Below, in pieces: positions 24,371 to 32,882 of a stretch of DNA of 34,481 nt. This stretch comes from Planctomycetota bacterium (GTDB lineage: Bacteria; Planctomycetota; Planctomycetia; Pirellulales; UBA1268). Position numbers and translations under genes: made by a program. Position 1 is the first letter of the stretch. Each line of letters opens with the position of its first letter. The stretch covers positions 1-34,481 of the forward strand of contig QWQJ01000143.1 of assembly GCA_003670865.1 (NCBI GenBank). The letters are read 5' to 3'. Below the pieces are notes generated by a model. The model searched no databases. It was not told the DNA's origin and was given only the letters and a program-made list of their open reading frames with translations.

Positions 24371-27311
24371 TGTTTACCTGCGCGATCCCGCGACCGACCA
24401 CACCGCGCGAGCGGTCATAGCAGGCGCGGCCGAACTGGGTATCGCCGCCTGCACTCGCGCACAGTCCGCGGTGGGCTGGCTGATCGAAGGCGATTTCTCC
24501 TCGGCAGACATCGAGCGACTAGCCACGGCCCTGCTCACCAATCCGGTCACGGAATCATTTAGACTGGCTGCGGCGGGCGATCCATCGCTGCTTGAGCCGC
24601 TGCTCCTACAAGGCACTGCCGACCTGCCGACTGTGGTGCATGTATTACCCCGCGCGGGCGTCACTGATCCAGCAGCCCAGACTGCTAAGGAGGCCTTCGA
24701 ACTCTTGGGTCTCAAGCCTCTGGCAGTGCGAAGCCTGCGAAAATACTGGTTGCCGGAGCTTGACAAAACACATGTCGAGCGACTGGCAGGCAAGTTGCTT
24801 GCCAGCGAAGCGATCCATGATGTGGTGGTCGGGGCCGTAGAACTCCGCACGCTTTCCGGCGGTCGACCGTGGAGCTTTTCACAGACGACCGTTACGCTCG
24901 AGGGCCTCGACGACAACGCCTTGGAAAAGCTCAGCCGCGATCGCTGCCTGGCCCTCTGCGCGCACGAGCTTCACGCTGTGCGGCAGCACTTCAATCTCCT
25001 TGGCCGCCCCCCGTTTGAAATAGAATTGGAAACGATTGCACAAACGTGGAGCGAACACTGTTGCCACAAAACTCTGGGCAGCCCGATTGATCACACCGGC
25101 CCTTCGGGCACGGTGAGCTACGACAATCTCCTCAAGGAAACAGTCTTTGCAGCGACGCGTGAAGTGCGGGCGGAGCTGGGGCCAAACGACTGGTGTGTGA
25201 GTGTTTTTCGTGACAACTCCGGCGTTGTGCGGTTTGATGGTGACCACGACATCTGCATTAAAGTCGAGACGCACAACCACCCCTCTGCGATTGAACCCTA
25301 CGGCGGTGCGGCCACCGGTTTGGGTGGCGTGATTCGGGATGTGCTCGGCACGGGTCTTGGCGCTAAGCCGATCGCCAATCTGGATGTGTTTTGTGTTGGC
25401 CCGGACAACACTGAGGCAGCCGACTTGCCAGCGGGCGTGATCCATCCACGGCGTCTGCTAGCTGGCGTTGTGGCAGGCGTGCGGGACTACGGCAATCGGA
25501 TGGGCATTCCCACGATCGCTGGCGCGGTCGTCTTCGATCCGGGCTATCTTTGCAATCCGCTCGTCTTTTGCGGCACAGTCGGGATCATGCCGCGAAACTC
25601 CGCCGATGCAGCAGTGCAAGCCGGTGATTTAGTTGTTGTGGCCGGCGGACGCACGGGCCGCGACGGTATTCACGGAGCCACCTTCTCCAGCGTCGAGCTT
25701 TCCAGCACGAGCGAGAGCCAGTCGGGTGGATCGGTACAAATTGGCCATGCGATACACGAGAAAACACTGACCGACTTTGTTCTTGAAGCCTCCCGTCAAC
25801 GGCTGTTTCATGCGATCACCGACTGTGGTGCTGGTGGTCTTTCAAGCGCCGTCGGTGAAATGGGAGCCCAAATAGGCGCGCGGGTGAACCTGGAGTGCGT
25901 GCCACTAAAATACGAAGGCCTAAGCGCTACAGAAATCTGGATTTCAGAAGCGCAGGAACGGATGGTGCTCGCAGTCAATCCGGCCCACTGGGAAAAACTC
26001 TCGCACGTGGCTGCCGCGGAGGGCGTCGAGGCAACTGCCATCGGCACGTTCACTGGCGATGGCCAACTCACGCTCTGCTGGCAAGGTAATCAGGTCGGCA
26101 CGCTGGATTGCCATTTCCTACACGAGGGCCGCCCTCGGCAGCGACTGAAGTCAATCGCTGAGAGTCCGCGTCTTGAGCCGACTGTCTGGCTGGACTCGGC
26201 CGCGCCTCTTTCTCTTGAAGATTGTCTGCTCGCTCTGCTGGCGACTCCCGACGTCGCCAGCAAGGAATGGATCATTCGGCAATACGACCACGAGGTGCAG
26301 GGCGGCAGCGTCGTCAAGCCGTTGCTGGGACCAGGTGCCGGACCCGCCGACGGCACGGTGGTGCGCGGCGTGCTGGGTCGCAATCGGGGCATCGTGATTG
26401 GCGTGGGCTTACGGAATCGACTCGGTACAAGCGACGCCTATCAAATGGCAGCGGGCGGCATCGTGGAAGCGATCTCCAATGCAATTGCCGCCGGGGCCGA
26501 TCCTGCGAAGATTGCTCTGCTCGACAATTTTTGCTGGGGTGAATGCCGCCGCGCAGAGTCCCTCGGCACGCTGGTCGAGGCCTGCCGTGCCTGTTACGAC
26601 ATGGCGATCGCCTTCACGGCTCCGTTTGTCAGCGGCAAAGACAGTCTCAACAATGTCTTTGCCTGGATTGATGCCGCAGGCAAGCAGCATGAGCTTTCGA
26701 TTCCGCCGACGCTCTTAGCCACGGCGCTGGGCCAGATTGAAGACGTTCGCCGCGCTGTCACGCCCGACCTAAAGCGGGCTGGCAATCGACTTGCCATCGT
26801 GGGACTCTCTCGCGATGCATTGGCGGGCAGCCAGTTGGAATTGATCGGCTGCGTGCGGGGCGGTAGTGTTCCGCGCGTTGATCCAGTCGCTTGCCGTAGC
26901 GCTTTTGCGGCCATCGCCACGGCTCAGCGGGCCGGCCTGATCGTAGCCTGCCACGACTGTTCCGACGGGGGCTTGGCGACGGGGGTTGCCGAGATGGCCA
27001 TCGGCGGGGGCCTAGGTGCCCGCATCGCTTTGCAAAGCGTGCCTGCAGAACTGACTAAAAGTATGCCGCTCTCGGCAAGAAACCGCGACTTAATCATTGC
27101 CTTTAGCGAAACTCCCGGCCGCTTTCTCTGCGAAGTACCGGCCGAGAGAGAAGCGGAATTTGCCGCCCTCATGGCCGACGTGGCCTGGAGCTTTATTGGC
27201 GAGGTCGTGGCTATCGGCCCCGACGGTGGGCAGGTCGAGATTTTGTCGACCTCTGAAAAAATCGTAACTGTTGTGAGCCTTGAGCAGTTAGCCAAAGCCT
27301 GGCGGAGTTGA
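24354..27311 (+). CDS. purL: FGAM synthase, PurL with fused PurS-like N-terminal region
   Basis: Catalyses the ATP-dependent amidation of FGAR to FGAM in purine synthesis, using ammonia from PurQ. At 985 aa it is longer than small PurL (about 740) and shorter than the single-chain enzyme (about 1300). The first 170 residues look like two PurS-type repeats (opening WEVDVYLRDP; then VVHVLPRAGVTDP at about 94-106). The synthetase part begins near 195 and has ETIAQTWSEHCCHKT (226-240), VETHNHPSAIEPYGG, GRTGRDGIHGATFSS, DCGAGGLSSAVGEMG, ISEAQERM, YDHEVQGGSVVKPLLG and FVSGKDSLNN, in the expected order. No glutaminase domain is attached; purQ follows 258 nt later. A separate purS is not seen, consistent with the fusion. 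Confidence 0.95.
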   Translation: MLWEVDVYLRDPATDHTARAVIAGAAELGIAACTRAQSAVGWLIEGDFSSADIERLATALLTNPVTESFRLAAAGDPSLLEPLLLQGTADLPTVVHVLPRAGVTDPAAQTAKEAFELLGLKPLAVRSLRKYWLPELDKTHVERLAGKLLASEAIHDVVVGAVELRTLSGGRPWSFSQTTVTLEGLDDNALEKLSRDRCLALCAHELHAVRQHFNLLGRPPFEIELETIAQTWSEHCCHKTLGSPIDHTGPSGTVSYDNLLKETVFAATREVRAELGPNDWCVSVFRDNSGVVRFDGDHDICIKVETHNHPSAIEPYGGAATGLGGVIRDVLGTGLGAKPIANLDVFCVGPDNTEAADLPAGVIHPRRLLAGVVAGVRDYGNRMGIPTIAGAVVFDPGYLCNPLVFCGTVGIMPRNSADAAVQAGDLVVVAGGRTGRDGIHGATFSSVELSSTSESQSGGSVQIGHAIHEKTLTDFVLEASRQRLFHAITDCGAGGLSSAVGEMGAQIGARVNLECVPLKYEGLSATEIWISEAQERMVLAVNPAHWEKLSHVAAAEGVEATAIGTFTGDGQLTLCWQGNQVGTLDCHFLHEGRPRQRLKSIAESPRLEPTVWLDSAAPLSLEDCLLALLATPDVASKEWIIRQYDHEVQGGSVVKPLLGPGAGPADGTVVRGVLGRNRGIVIGVGLRNRLGTSDAYQMAAGGIVEAISNAIAAGADPAKIALLDNFCWGECRRAESLGTLVEACRACYDMAIAFTAPFVSGKDSLNNVFAWIDAAGKQHELSIPPTLLATALGQIEDVRRAVTPDLKRAGNRLAIVGLSRDALAGSQLELIGCVRGGSVPRVDPVACRSAFAAIATAQRAGLIVACHDCSDGGLATGVAEMAIGGGLGARIALQSVPAELTKSMPLSARNRDLIIAFSETPGRFLCEVPAEREAEFAALMADVAWSFIGEVVAIGPDGGQVEILSTSEKIVTVVSLEQLAKAWRS

Positions 27312-27569
27312 CTCTGACTCCTGCGATCGCTGGAATCACAAACGATAGGCACTCTGACGCATTGAAAATCCTCTGGCTGCTGTGATGATCGATACGGTAG
27401 ACCACCCACGCCAGTGCTAGCGACACTGCCAGGAGTAGGCCAAAGCCTGCCAGCGAATTTCAAGGCTCTTGGTTTGGACATTCCAAAAACGTACGCTCTC
27501 AATTGGATTGATTGACAGAACACAATTTTCCGGCACTTAATCTCCCACTGAATGCTTGCGAGGCCGACG

Positions 27570-28337
27570 ATGCTTTCCCCCCGTGCCATGATCCTGCGGG
27601 CCCCCGGCACCAACTGCGATCATGAAACAGCCTTTGCCTTTGATCGAGCCGGAGCGTTCAGCCGTCGGGTCCATGTGAAGGCTTTGACGCAAAAGCCATC
27701 GCTGATGAAAAACTTTCAGATTCTTTGCATCCCAGGCGGTTTTTCGTACGGTGACGACATCGCCAGCGGCCGCATCTTTGCCCTAGAACTCTCGTCCCGT
27801 TTGGCTGATGTGCTGCACGCTTTTCGTGACAGAGGGGGTTTGATTCTCGGCATCTGTAACGGCTTTCAGGTGCTCCTGCAAACAGGCCTGCTGCTCCAAG
27901 GACCAGCCAACAGCCCGGCTCAAGCGTCGCTAGGCCACAACAATTCCGGAGAGTTTGTTGACCGCTGGGTGAATTTACGAGCAGACCCTAACGCGTGTTG
28001 CTTTCTGCAAGGACTTCACGAGTTTGAACTGCCCGTCGCCCACGGCGAAGGGCGATTTGTAACGCGCTCGATCGCCGATTTTGATCGCCTTCATTCTGCC
28101 GGACAATTAGTGCTTCGCTATGGGTACGATCAGCAGGGAAATTCCACCAATCCCAACGGTGCCTCGGGGGATGTAGCCGGCCTGTGCGACCCAAGCGGCA
28201 GAGTCTTTGGATTGATGCCTCATCCCGAACGATTTATCACAGCCACGCAGCACCCCGCTTGGAATGGTCACCTTGACGCCGACGCCCCAGGGGCCGGATT
28301 GGCGATCTTCGCAAATGCCGTCAAGGCTGTCTCCTAG
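27570..28337 (+). CDS. purQ: FGAM synthase glutaminase subunit PurQ
   Basis: A 255-aa class I glutamine amidotransferase that supplies ammonia to PurL. The nucleophile is Cys96 in GICNGFQ, and the partner residues are His218 and Glu220 in MPHPERF. RAPGTNCDHET near the start and PGGFSYGDDI (55-64) are PurQ-specific blocks, as is HNNSGEFVDRW (123-133). GCGAGG 6 nt before the ATG at 27570 makes this the preferred start; an ATG at 27552 adds six residues. The 258-nt gap after purL holds no gene. Together with the PurS-PurL fusion this gives a complete two-chain FGAM synthase. Confidence 0.95.
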   Translation: MLSPRAMILRAPGTNCDHETAFAFDRAGAFSRRVHVKALTQKPSLMKNFQILCIPGGFSYGDDIASGRIFALELSSRLADVLHAFRDRGGLILGICNGFQVLLQTGLLLQGPANSPAQASLGHNNSGEFVDRWVNLRADPNACCFLQGLHEFELPVAHGEGRFVTRSIADFDRLHSAGQLVLRYGYDQQGNSTNPNGASGDVAGLCDPSGRVFGLMPHPERFITATQHPAWNGHLDADAPGAGLAIFANAVKAVS

Positions 28338-28476
28338 CGAAATTCGCTCCCGAGAAGACCCCGTCGGAACAGCTGATTTCGGCGTTGACAGCGAACCTGC
28401 CAAGGTCCTATTTTCCCGACGCCTTCTGCTGCCTCGCACCTCGGCCCTTGCAGCGGGCTGCGGATTATTTCTCACC

Positions 28477-29403
28477 ATGCGCACGACTGTCGCACGCAGT
28501 GACTCGATCCTCTTGCTCAGCGCTATCCTGCTGAGCTGTGGGGCCATTGCAGGCTGCCGATTTACGCTGCTTGCCAATGCGCCGCTCGTCAAAGAAATCA
28601 GCGATTTGACCCAACGTCCTGCCAGCGACACACGCCCCTCTCTTCAAACGGTGTCTCTTGAATTGATCTTTGCTCGCTTTGGCTCAGCTGATCGCCACCT
28701 CCGCGAAGAACTCTGGGGACTGATCGACGAACAAATTTTTGACGATGGCTTGCGGCGGCAACTGCATGCCAATGGTCTGCGGGCCGGCGTGATCACAGCC
28801 CAGCTTCCGCCTCATTTGGCAGAGCGATTTCTTCCCGACACCACGGCGGCCAACCAGCCCGCAGGCGTCAATCCAGCCGAAAACACTGGTCTTTTCGAGC
28901 GACCCGCCGCCGTACGACGCCTTGTGCAGTTGCTGCCCGGACGCGGCAGCGAAGTTGTCTCGGCGGCCGGAATCCCAGAACTCGTCCTACTAGAACACGA
29001 CGATGCTGAGATTCGTGGCGGTACCTATCAGGAAGCCAGTGCCGTCTTTTCACTGATCGCCTGGCCGGCGGCGGATGGCCGCGTGCGACTGGAAGTCACG
29101 CCAACCATCAAGCATGGCAAAAGTGAACGCACCTGGATTGGAGAAGATGGGATCTTCCGGCTAGAGACCGGTCAGCGGAAAAATATTTTTCAACGACTGC
29201 GATTTGAGGCTACGATCCCGACCCACTCCATGATCGTTGTGGGTTGTACAGGCGAGTCTGCCTCAACCGTTGGGGATGCCTTCTTCCGCGACCGCGCGGG
29301 CGGCCCGGACGATCTACGCGTGCTTGCCATTCGTCCGCTTGCACACGCGGTTGACCCGATGTTTGCGATAGAACCATCACCTGAGAATCCAATCCGAGAG
29401 TAG
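28477..29403 (+). CDS. putative lipoprotein, unknown function
   Basis: A 308-aa protein with a lipoprotein signal: hydrophobic residues 11-25 then IAGC with Cys27 as the lipidation site. The middle part (50-150) is helical and includes an LELIFARFGSADRHLREELW segment. The second half is beta-rich (LEVTPTIKHGKSER, then a RLRFEATIPTHSMIVVG segment). I recognise the general style as a planctomycete conserved protein but cannot name a family. The ATG at 28477 has no obvious Shine-Dalgarno, but it begins directly at the signal peptide. The frame is open well upstream of it and overlaps purQ out of frame. It precedes the SAF-domain gene by 215 nt on the same strand. Confidence 0.6.
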   Translation: MRTTVARSDSILLLSAILLSCGAIAGCRFTLLANAPLVKEISDLTQRPASDTRPSLQTVSLELIFARFGSADRHLREELWGLIDEQIFDDGLRRQLHANGLRAGVITAQLPPHLAERFLPDTTAANQPAGVNPAENTGLFERPAAVRRLVQLLPGRGSEVVSAAGIPELVLLEHDDAEIRGGTYQEASAVFSLIAWPAADGRVRLEVTPTIKHGKSERTWIGEDGIFRLETGQRKNIFQRLRFEATIPTHSMIVVGCTGESASTVGDAFFRDRAGGPDDLRVLAIRPLAHAVDPMFAIEPSPENPIRE

Positions 29404-29618
29404 TCTCCTGCCGACGGCGATGACCGACCCGGCAATCTGTGGAAGCTTTTCTGTCTTTTTCAATACAAGCGAACGCGAGGGCTGCGCTCTTTTGGTAAGT
29501 GGCACCTGCCGTGGAAAGCCGCATGGTTCTCAACGGCGAAATGTGTCGATTTCTCTTGGGAAGGCACTCTCTACCGGCACATTTGGTCGCCTGGAGACAG
29601 CCTGCCAAGGGTCGACTC

Positions 29619-31061
29619 ATGAGCATTCCCGTGCAAAGCCGCCTACAGATACACCACCCACACAAGCCCAAGGCACTGACCGTCTTTGCGGCAGCCTTTG
29701 TGGCTGGGGCCGCCGCTGCGGTGGGTCTCAATCGAGCGCTCGATGTGCACATTGCACAGTCAAAACCCCATGTCGAAAGCGAGTCCATTTTTGTTGCTCT
29801 GCACTCTCTGCCACAGGGATCGCCGGTCACCGTTTGGGATGTCGCCTTGCGGGACTGGCCCAAGGCCATGCTCCCAACGACAGCAATGCGGGCGACCGAC
29901 AGCTTTGATGGCGTTGTCCTCCGGCATCCGATACGAGAGGGCCAGCCTCTCTTGTCTGTTCAGTTAGTCAAGGCCCAAAGCCTCAACGGACGGCAGTTTG
30001 CCCAAGACACCGCAATTGATTCGGCAACAATTGTGTCAGAGCCGCCCGTTTTGGCGGCTCGAACCATCCTCAAATCTCCGCGACCATCCGAAGACCTTTG
30101 GCCAGATTCTAATCCGCCAAAGACAGTCGTCGTACCAGTTCAGTCCCTACCAAGCGTCGCTGCGCCGTCGCAACAAACTCAAGCTAAGCCGCCAGCACAG
30201 GTTCCGGTTTCAGAGCCTGCGCCTGCTCCGGTCGCTCCAGTTCACGTTCACGTTGCGACCCAATCCCCCTTAGAAGCCCCGCCCACACTCCCTGCAATCG
30301 CAGTGCCTACGCTGGCAGAGAATGCTCTGGATGTCGAACCGATTCTGAAACCAATTTTATCAATGATTTCCGACCTGCCGATTTCCAACCTACCGATTTC
30401 CGCACCGCCGAAGTCGCCACCAACGGCCGTAACCAATATTTTTTCGACGCCCTCGACTGATCTTGAGCCACTCATTTCCACGCCACCCACGCCGACGGCG
30501 ACGGCGAAAAATTTATCTGAAAAATCTCGCTCATCTGTGACACGGTATCTTGTGGTTCCCGAAAGCATCGCCTCGGCGGCCGATGCCTCGTTTGTGTTAC
30601 CAACCCCTCAGCCATCACCGGTTGCACTGGTCCAAGTGCAAGCCCAGGCAACAGTCCAGGTCCAGTCGCCGGTTCAGGCTAGACAGCCTCTTGCAAGGGT
30701 ACCGCAACCGGCCGCTCCATCCGGTCAGCAGTCATCCCCCGCCCTCCCGCGAACGGCAACCAAGCGGCCTCTCAAACAGCAAATGCAGCAGCAAAGTCAG
30801 CAAGCCACGCAGAAGAAGGCAAGCGTGCGGCCTATCAAGCCTCCAGTAGCTGATGCAAAACCGACGATGTTTCAGTCGATGTTCCCTAATTTTTCAGCCA
30901 ACGCCCAGGCGATCGAACGCGAGTTGGCGACGATTCGCCGTGAGCGAGAGACTGGGACCGCTCCAGCCGGATTGCCAGCGAACAACTCCGTTGCAGACGG
31001 CCAGCCCGGGCAAAAGTCTGCCCGCAAGCCAGCATCAAGCGGTTCGGTGATTCGCCCCTAA
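29619..31061 (+). CDS. SAF-domain protein, CpaB/RcpC-like, with long Pro/Gln-rich region
   Basis: A 480-aa membrane-anchored protein. One membrane segment lies at about 18-36. A SAF domain follows at about 55-117 (LHSLPQGSPVTVWDVALRDWP, then VLRHPIREGQPLLSVQL), the pattern found in the Flp/Tad pilus protein CpaB/RcpC. Residues 120-430 are a low-complexity Pro/Ala/Val/Gln/Ser-rich stretch, probably extended and disordered. A Gln-rich run leads to a short conserved-looking helical end (FQSMFPNFSANAQAIEREL). AAGGG about 7 nt before the ATG supports the start. CpaB-like function is inferred from the SAF domain only; the rest of a Tad cluster is absent. It is convergent with the vWA gene. Confidence 0.7.
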   Translation: MSIPVQSRLQIHHPHKPKALTVFAAAFVAGAAAAVGLNRALDVHIAQSKPHVESESIFVALHSLPQGSPVTVWDVALRDWPKAMLPTTAMRATDSFDGVVLRHPIREGQPLLSVQLVKAQSLNGRQFAQDTAIDSATIVSEPPVLAARTILKSPRPSEDLWPDSNPPKTVVVPVQSLPSVAAPSQQTQAKPPAQVPVSEPAPAPVAPVHVHVATQSPLEAPPTLPAIAVPTLAENALDVEPILKPILSMISDLPISNLPISAPPKSPPTAVTNIFSTPSTDLEPLISTPPTPTATAKNLSEKSRSSVTRYLVVPESIASAADASFVLPTPQPSPVALVQVQAQATVQVQSPVQARQPLARVPQPAAPSGQQSSPALPRTATKRPLKQQMQQQSQQATQKKASVRPIKPPVADAKPTMFQSMFPNFSANAQAIERELATIRRERETGTAPAGLPANNSVADGQPGQKSARKPASSGSVIRP

Positions 31062-31119
31062 CTCTCCGCATCAAGAGTTGAGTGCCTATCCTCTTCGACA
31101 GTTACCTAGTTCTAGCGTG

Positions 31120-32316
31120 TCATCTCGCATCGACAGCGGCCGCTTGATCCCCGCTCTCTCGGGTAGCCACAACATCCAAAACCCGGTAACGGCCACCGGA
31201 GTTTTTTGCCAGCAAAGCCAGTCGGGGGGATTGCTCTTGGTTCTCAGCACCAAATTGAACAACCATGCATTTGGTCGCACCCAGTGAGCGGGTCAGCCGC
31301 TCAAGTTCGGCCTCGCTTAAGTCGTCTCCTGCATCGGCGTCGGTCAGCAAAAAGATCGCGTCGGGTGAAAGTCGCAGCGCTGCCGCGATGGCATCGGCAT
31401 GAATCGTCGCTCCGTCAGCCCGCACCGCTTCAACAAATCGCCTCGCTGACTGGCGATTTTTTTCCGTGCCAAAGACGAGTCGCCCCCGAGTGCCGGAGGG
31501 GTCAAAAACTTGCAGCGTTTGATTGTAAAAAATTAAATAGAACTGCTGCACTTCACCGAGTTCATCGAGGCTGCGGAGGAGTTCCCGCTTGGCCGCAGCC
31601 AGCGGCCTACCCCCTGGTTCAGCCATGCTGGCCGAGCGATCAAAGACATAGACAAACTTATTGCCACTGGCTTCGAGCCCAAAGATTCCCGTGCGGACAC
31701 CCCCCGGCGAAAGCGGTTCGGCCGTCGCCACGCCAGCCAAAGCCGATAAAGCGGCCCACGAAGCAAGCCCTATGAAGGCCCTCGAAACTGCTTCTGCTCG
31801 CCGCGGCGATTGGCAACACCCCAAGGCCATTGGCAAAAAGCCACCCATCGCCAGCACCACCCCAAGCACTCCTATCACTGTGAATGCCCAGGAGATCCCC
31901 GCGGTAAACTGCGATAGATGCAAGAGTGTCTGTTCTTCGGGAGTGGGTGATCGATCCACTCCCGAACGCGATATGTTTTGCCAGGCTGTAAAAATTTTTT
32001 GGTCGCTAGCGGCGGCAACGGCTATCCGAATTGTGGCCGCATCGACAACGGCCTTCGGTGGCGAGCCGATCAAGAAAACAGCCGTGCCCGACAAAAAAGC
32101 AAGCAGCGTGCCCGCCAGCACCAGTGCGTGAAAGACCGTCCAGCTTCGCTGCGGTCGGCTCAGGGGCAAAACACTTTCAGGCAAAGCCTGCATATCCCGA
32201 AACTTCGGCACAGCGACGCTTCTGCCACAAGCTGGACAACTGAGAACGCCGCCGGCCTGCCCGGCATTGACGCAGAGATCTTGCAAACAGACGCAGGGTA
32301 AGAGATAGGTTTTCAT
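31120..32316 (-). CDS. membrane protein with zinc-ribbon-like N-terminus and vWA domain
   Basis: A 398-aa protein. The N-terminal 35 residues have paired cysteines (CVCLQDLC, then CPACGR), which look like a zinc ribbon. Two hydrophobic segments at about 62-84 and 142-166 flank a loop, and a third hydrophobic stretch (180-198) precedes the von Willebrand factor A domain, about 218-385. The metal-ion-dependent adhesion site is complete: DRSAS (Asp226, Ser228, Ser230), Thr304 in DGATIH and Asp326 in LLTDAD. So metal-dependent protein binding is likely, with unknown partner. The ATG at 32316 has only a weak Shine-Dalgarno. Upstream lies the long gene-free stretch before the primary sigma factor gene, which is divergent. 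Confidence 0.82.
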   Translation of the reverse strand: MKTYLLPCVCLQDLCVNAGQAGGVLSCPACGRSVAVPKFRDMQALPESVLPLSRPQRSWTVFHALVLAGTLLAFLSGTAVFLIGSPPKAVVDAATIRIAVAAASDQKIFTAWQNISRSGVDRSPTPEEQTLLHLSQFTAGISWAFTVIGVLGVVLAMGGFLPMALGCCQSPRRAEAVSRAFIGLASWAALSALAGVATAEPLSPGGVRTGIFGLEASGNKFVYVFDRSASMAEPGGRPLAAAKRELLRSLDELGEVQQFYLIFYNQTLQVFDPSGTRGRLVFGTEKNRQSARRFVEAVRADGATIHADAIAAALRLSPDAIFLLTDADAGDDLSEAELERLTRSLGATKCMVVQFGAENQEQSPRLALLAKNSGGRYRVLDVVATRESGDQAAAVDAR

Positions 32317-32473
32317 CCGCGACTCACAAAACGCTATGTTCTGGGTGGACTACCAGCAGGCCTCGACCACCGAAAAAATGCCGGCGGGTTGCCCGCAGAA
32401 ACTCTGCCGCCCGATTTTCTTACCATAACGAGACGATTTTTTGGCAATTGTGGCATTTTTCGCCCAAAAAAAG

Positions 32474-32503
32474 TTGGCTTTTTATTGGCGACAACGCCAT
32501 AAT
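32474..32503 (+). promoter_or_regulatory. candidate sigma-70 promoter upstream of the primary sigma factor gene
   Basis: TTGGCT (4 of 6 to consensus) and CATAAT (5 of 6) are separated by 18 nt. It lies about 380 nt before the sigma gene, so a long leader would result. Planctomycete promoters are poorly characterised, so this is weak. Confidence 0.3.
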
Positions 32504-32869
32504 CGTACGTCTCGCGAAGACCCTCGCCAGACGCCCACAGGTTTCGCTCAGCCCACTCACTTCTGGCGTCACAATCGCCTCCTCACGTCAGTCCGATAAG
32601 AGTCCGTCCGGGTTCGTGTTTCAGGCACTAGACCCTATCGTACCCACCCGTCCCAGTCTTTAAAAAAGAGGTGTTTTTTTGAACACTGGACTTGAACGGC
32701 ACTTGAATCACACTGACGACACATCGAATGATGCATGGCACTCGAAAATGTTCCAGTTTCGACCCTCACACTTTTGATTCGTCGACCGCTTTCGCTGCCC
32801 TTATTTTCCGTCCCCTTTATTATTCTGTTTGATCACCTTTTTCACATCACTTGTGTTGAACTGTTCTTG

Positions 32870-32875
32870 AAGGAG
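32870..32875 (+). promoter_or_regulatory. Shine-Dalgarno site deciding a TTG start
   Basis: AAGGAG lies 7 nt before the TTG at 32883. There is no ATG near it in frame, so TTG is taken as the start of the primary sigma factor. Confidence 0.7.
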
Positions 32876-32882
32876 CTTTGCT

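Larger units (their letters stand above)
32317..32882. other. 566-base gene-free stretch, presumed promoter region of the vWA and sigma factor genes
   Basis: No convincing gene. A short open frame at 32448-32663 starts at GTG without a Shine-Dalgarno and has no recognisable features. The stretch holds a candidate promoter (32474-32503), two direct copies of ACTTGAA (32690-32696 and 32701-32707) spaced 11 nt apart, and a pyrimidine-rich leader running to the sigma factor Shine-Dalgarno. A divergent promoter for the vWA gene should lie at the left end, but I cannot place it. Confidence 0.5.

Noticed and set aside
29210-29869. 219-codon open frame on the minus strand
   Set aside because: It spans the junction of the lipoprotein and SAF genes in antisense; no Shine-Dalgarno or domain.
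31060-31079. AACTCT/AGAGTT inverted repeat after the SAF gene
   Set aside because: A 6-bp stem without a T-run, weak and probably chance.
32448-32663. 71-codon open frame in the gap before the sigma gene
   Set aside because: GTG start without a Shine-Dalgarno, no hydrophobic or domain pattern, and Ser/Arg/Pro-rich like translated non-coding DNA.
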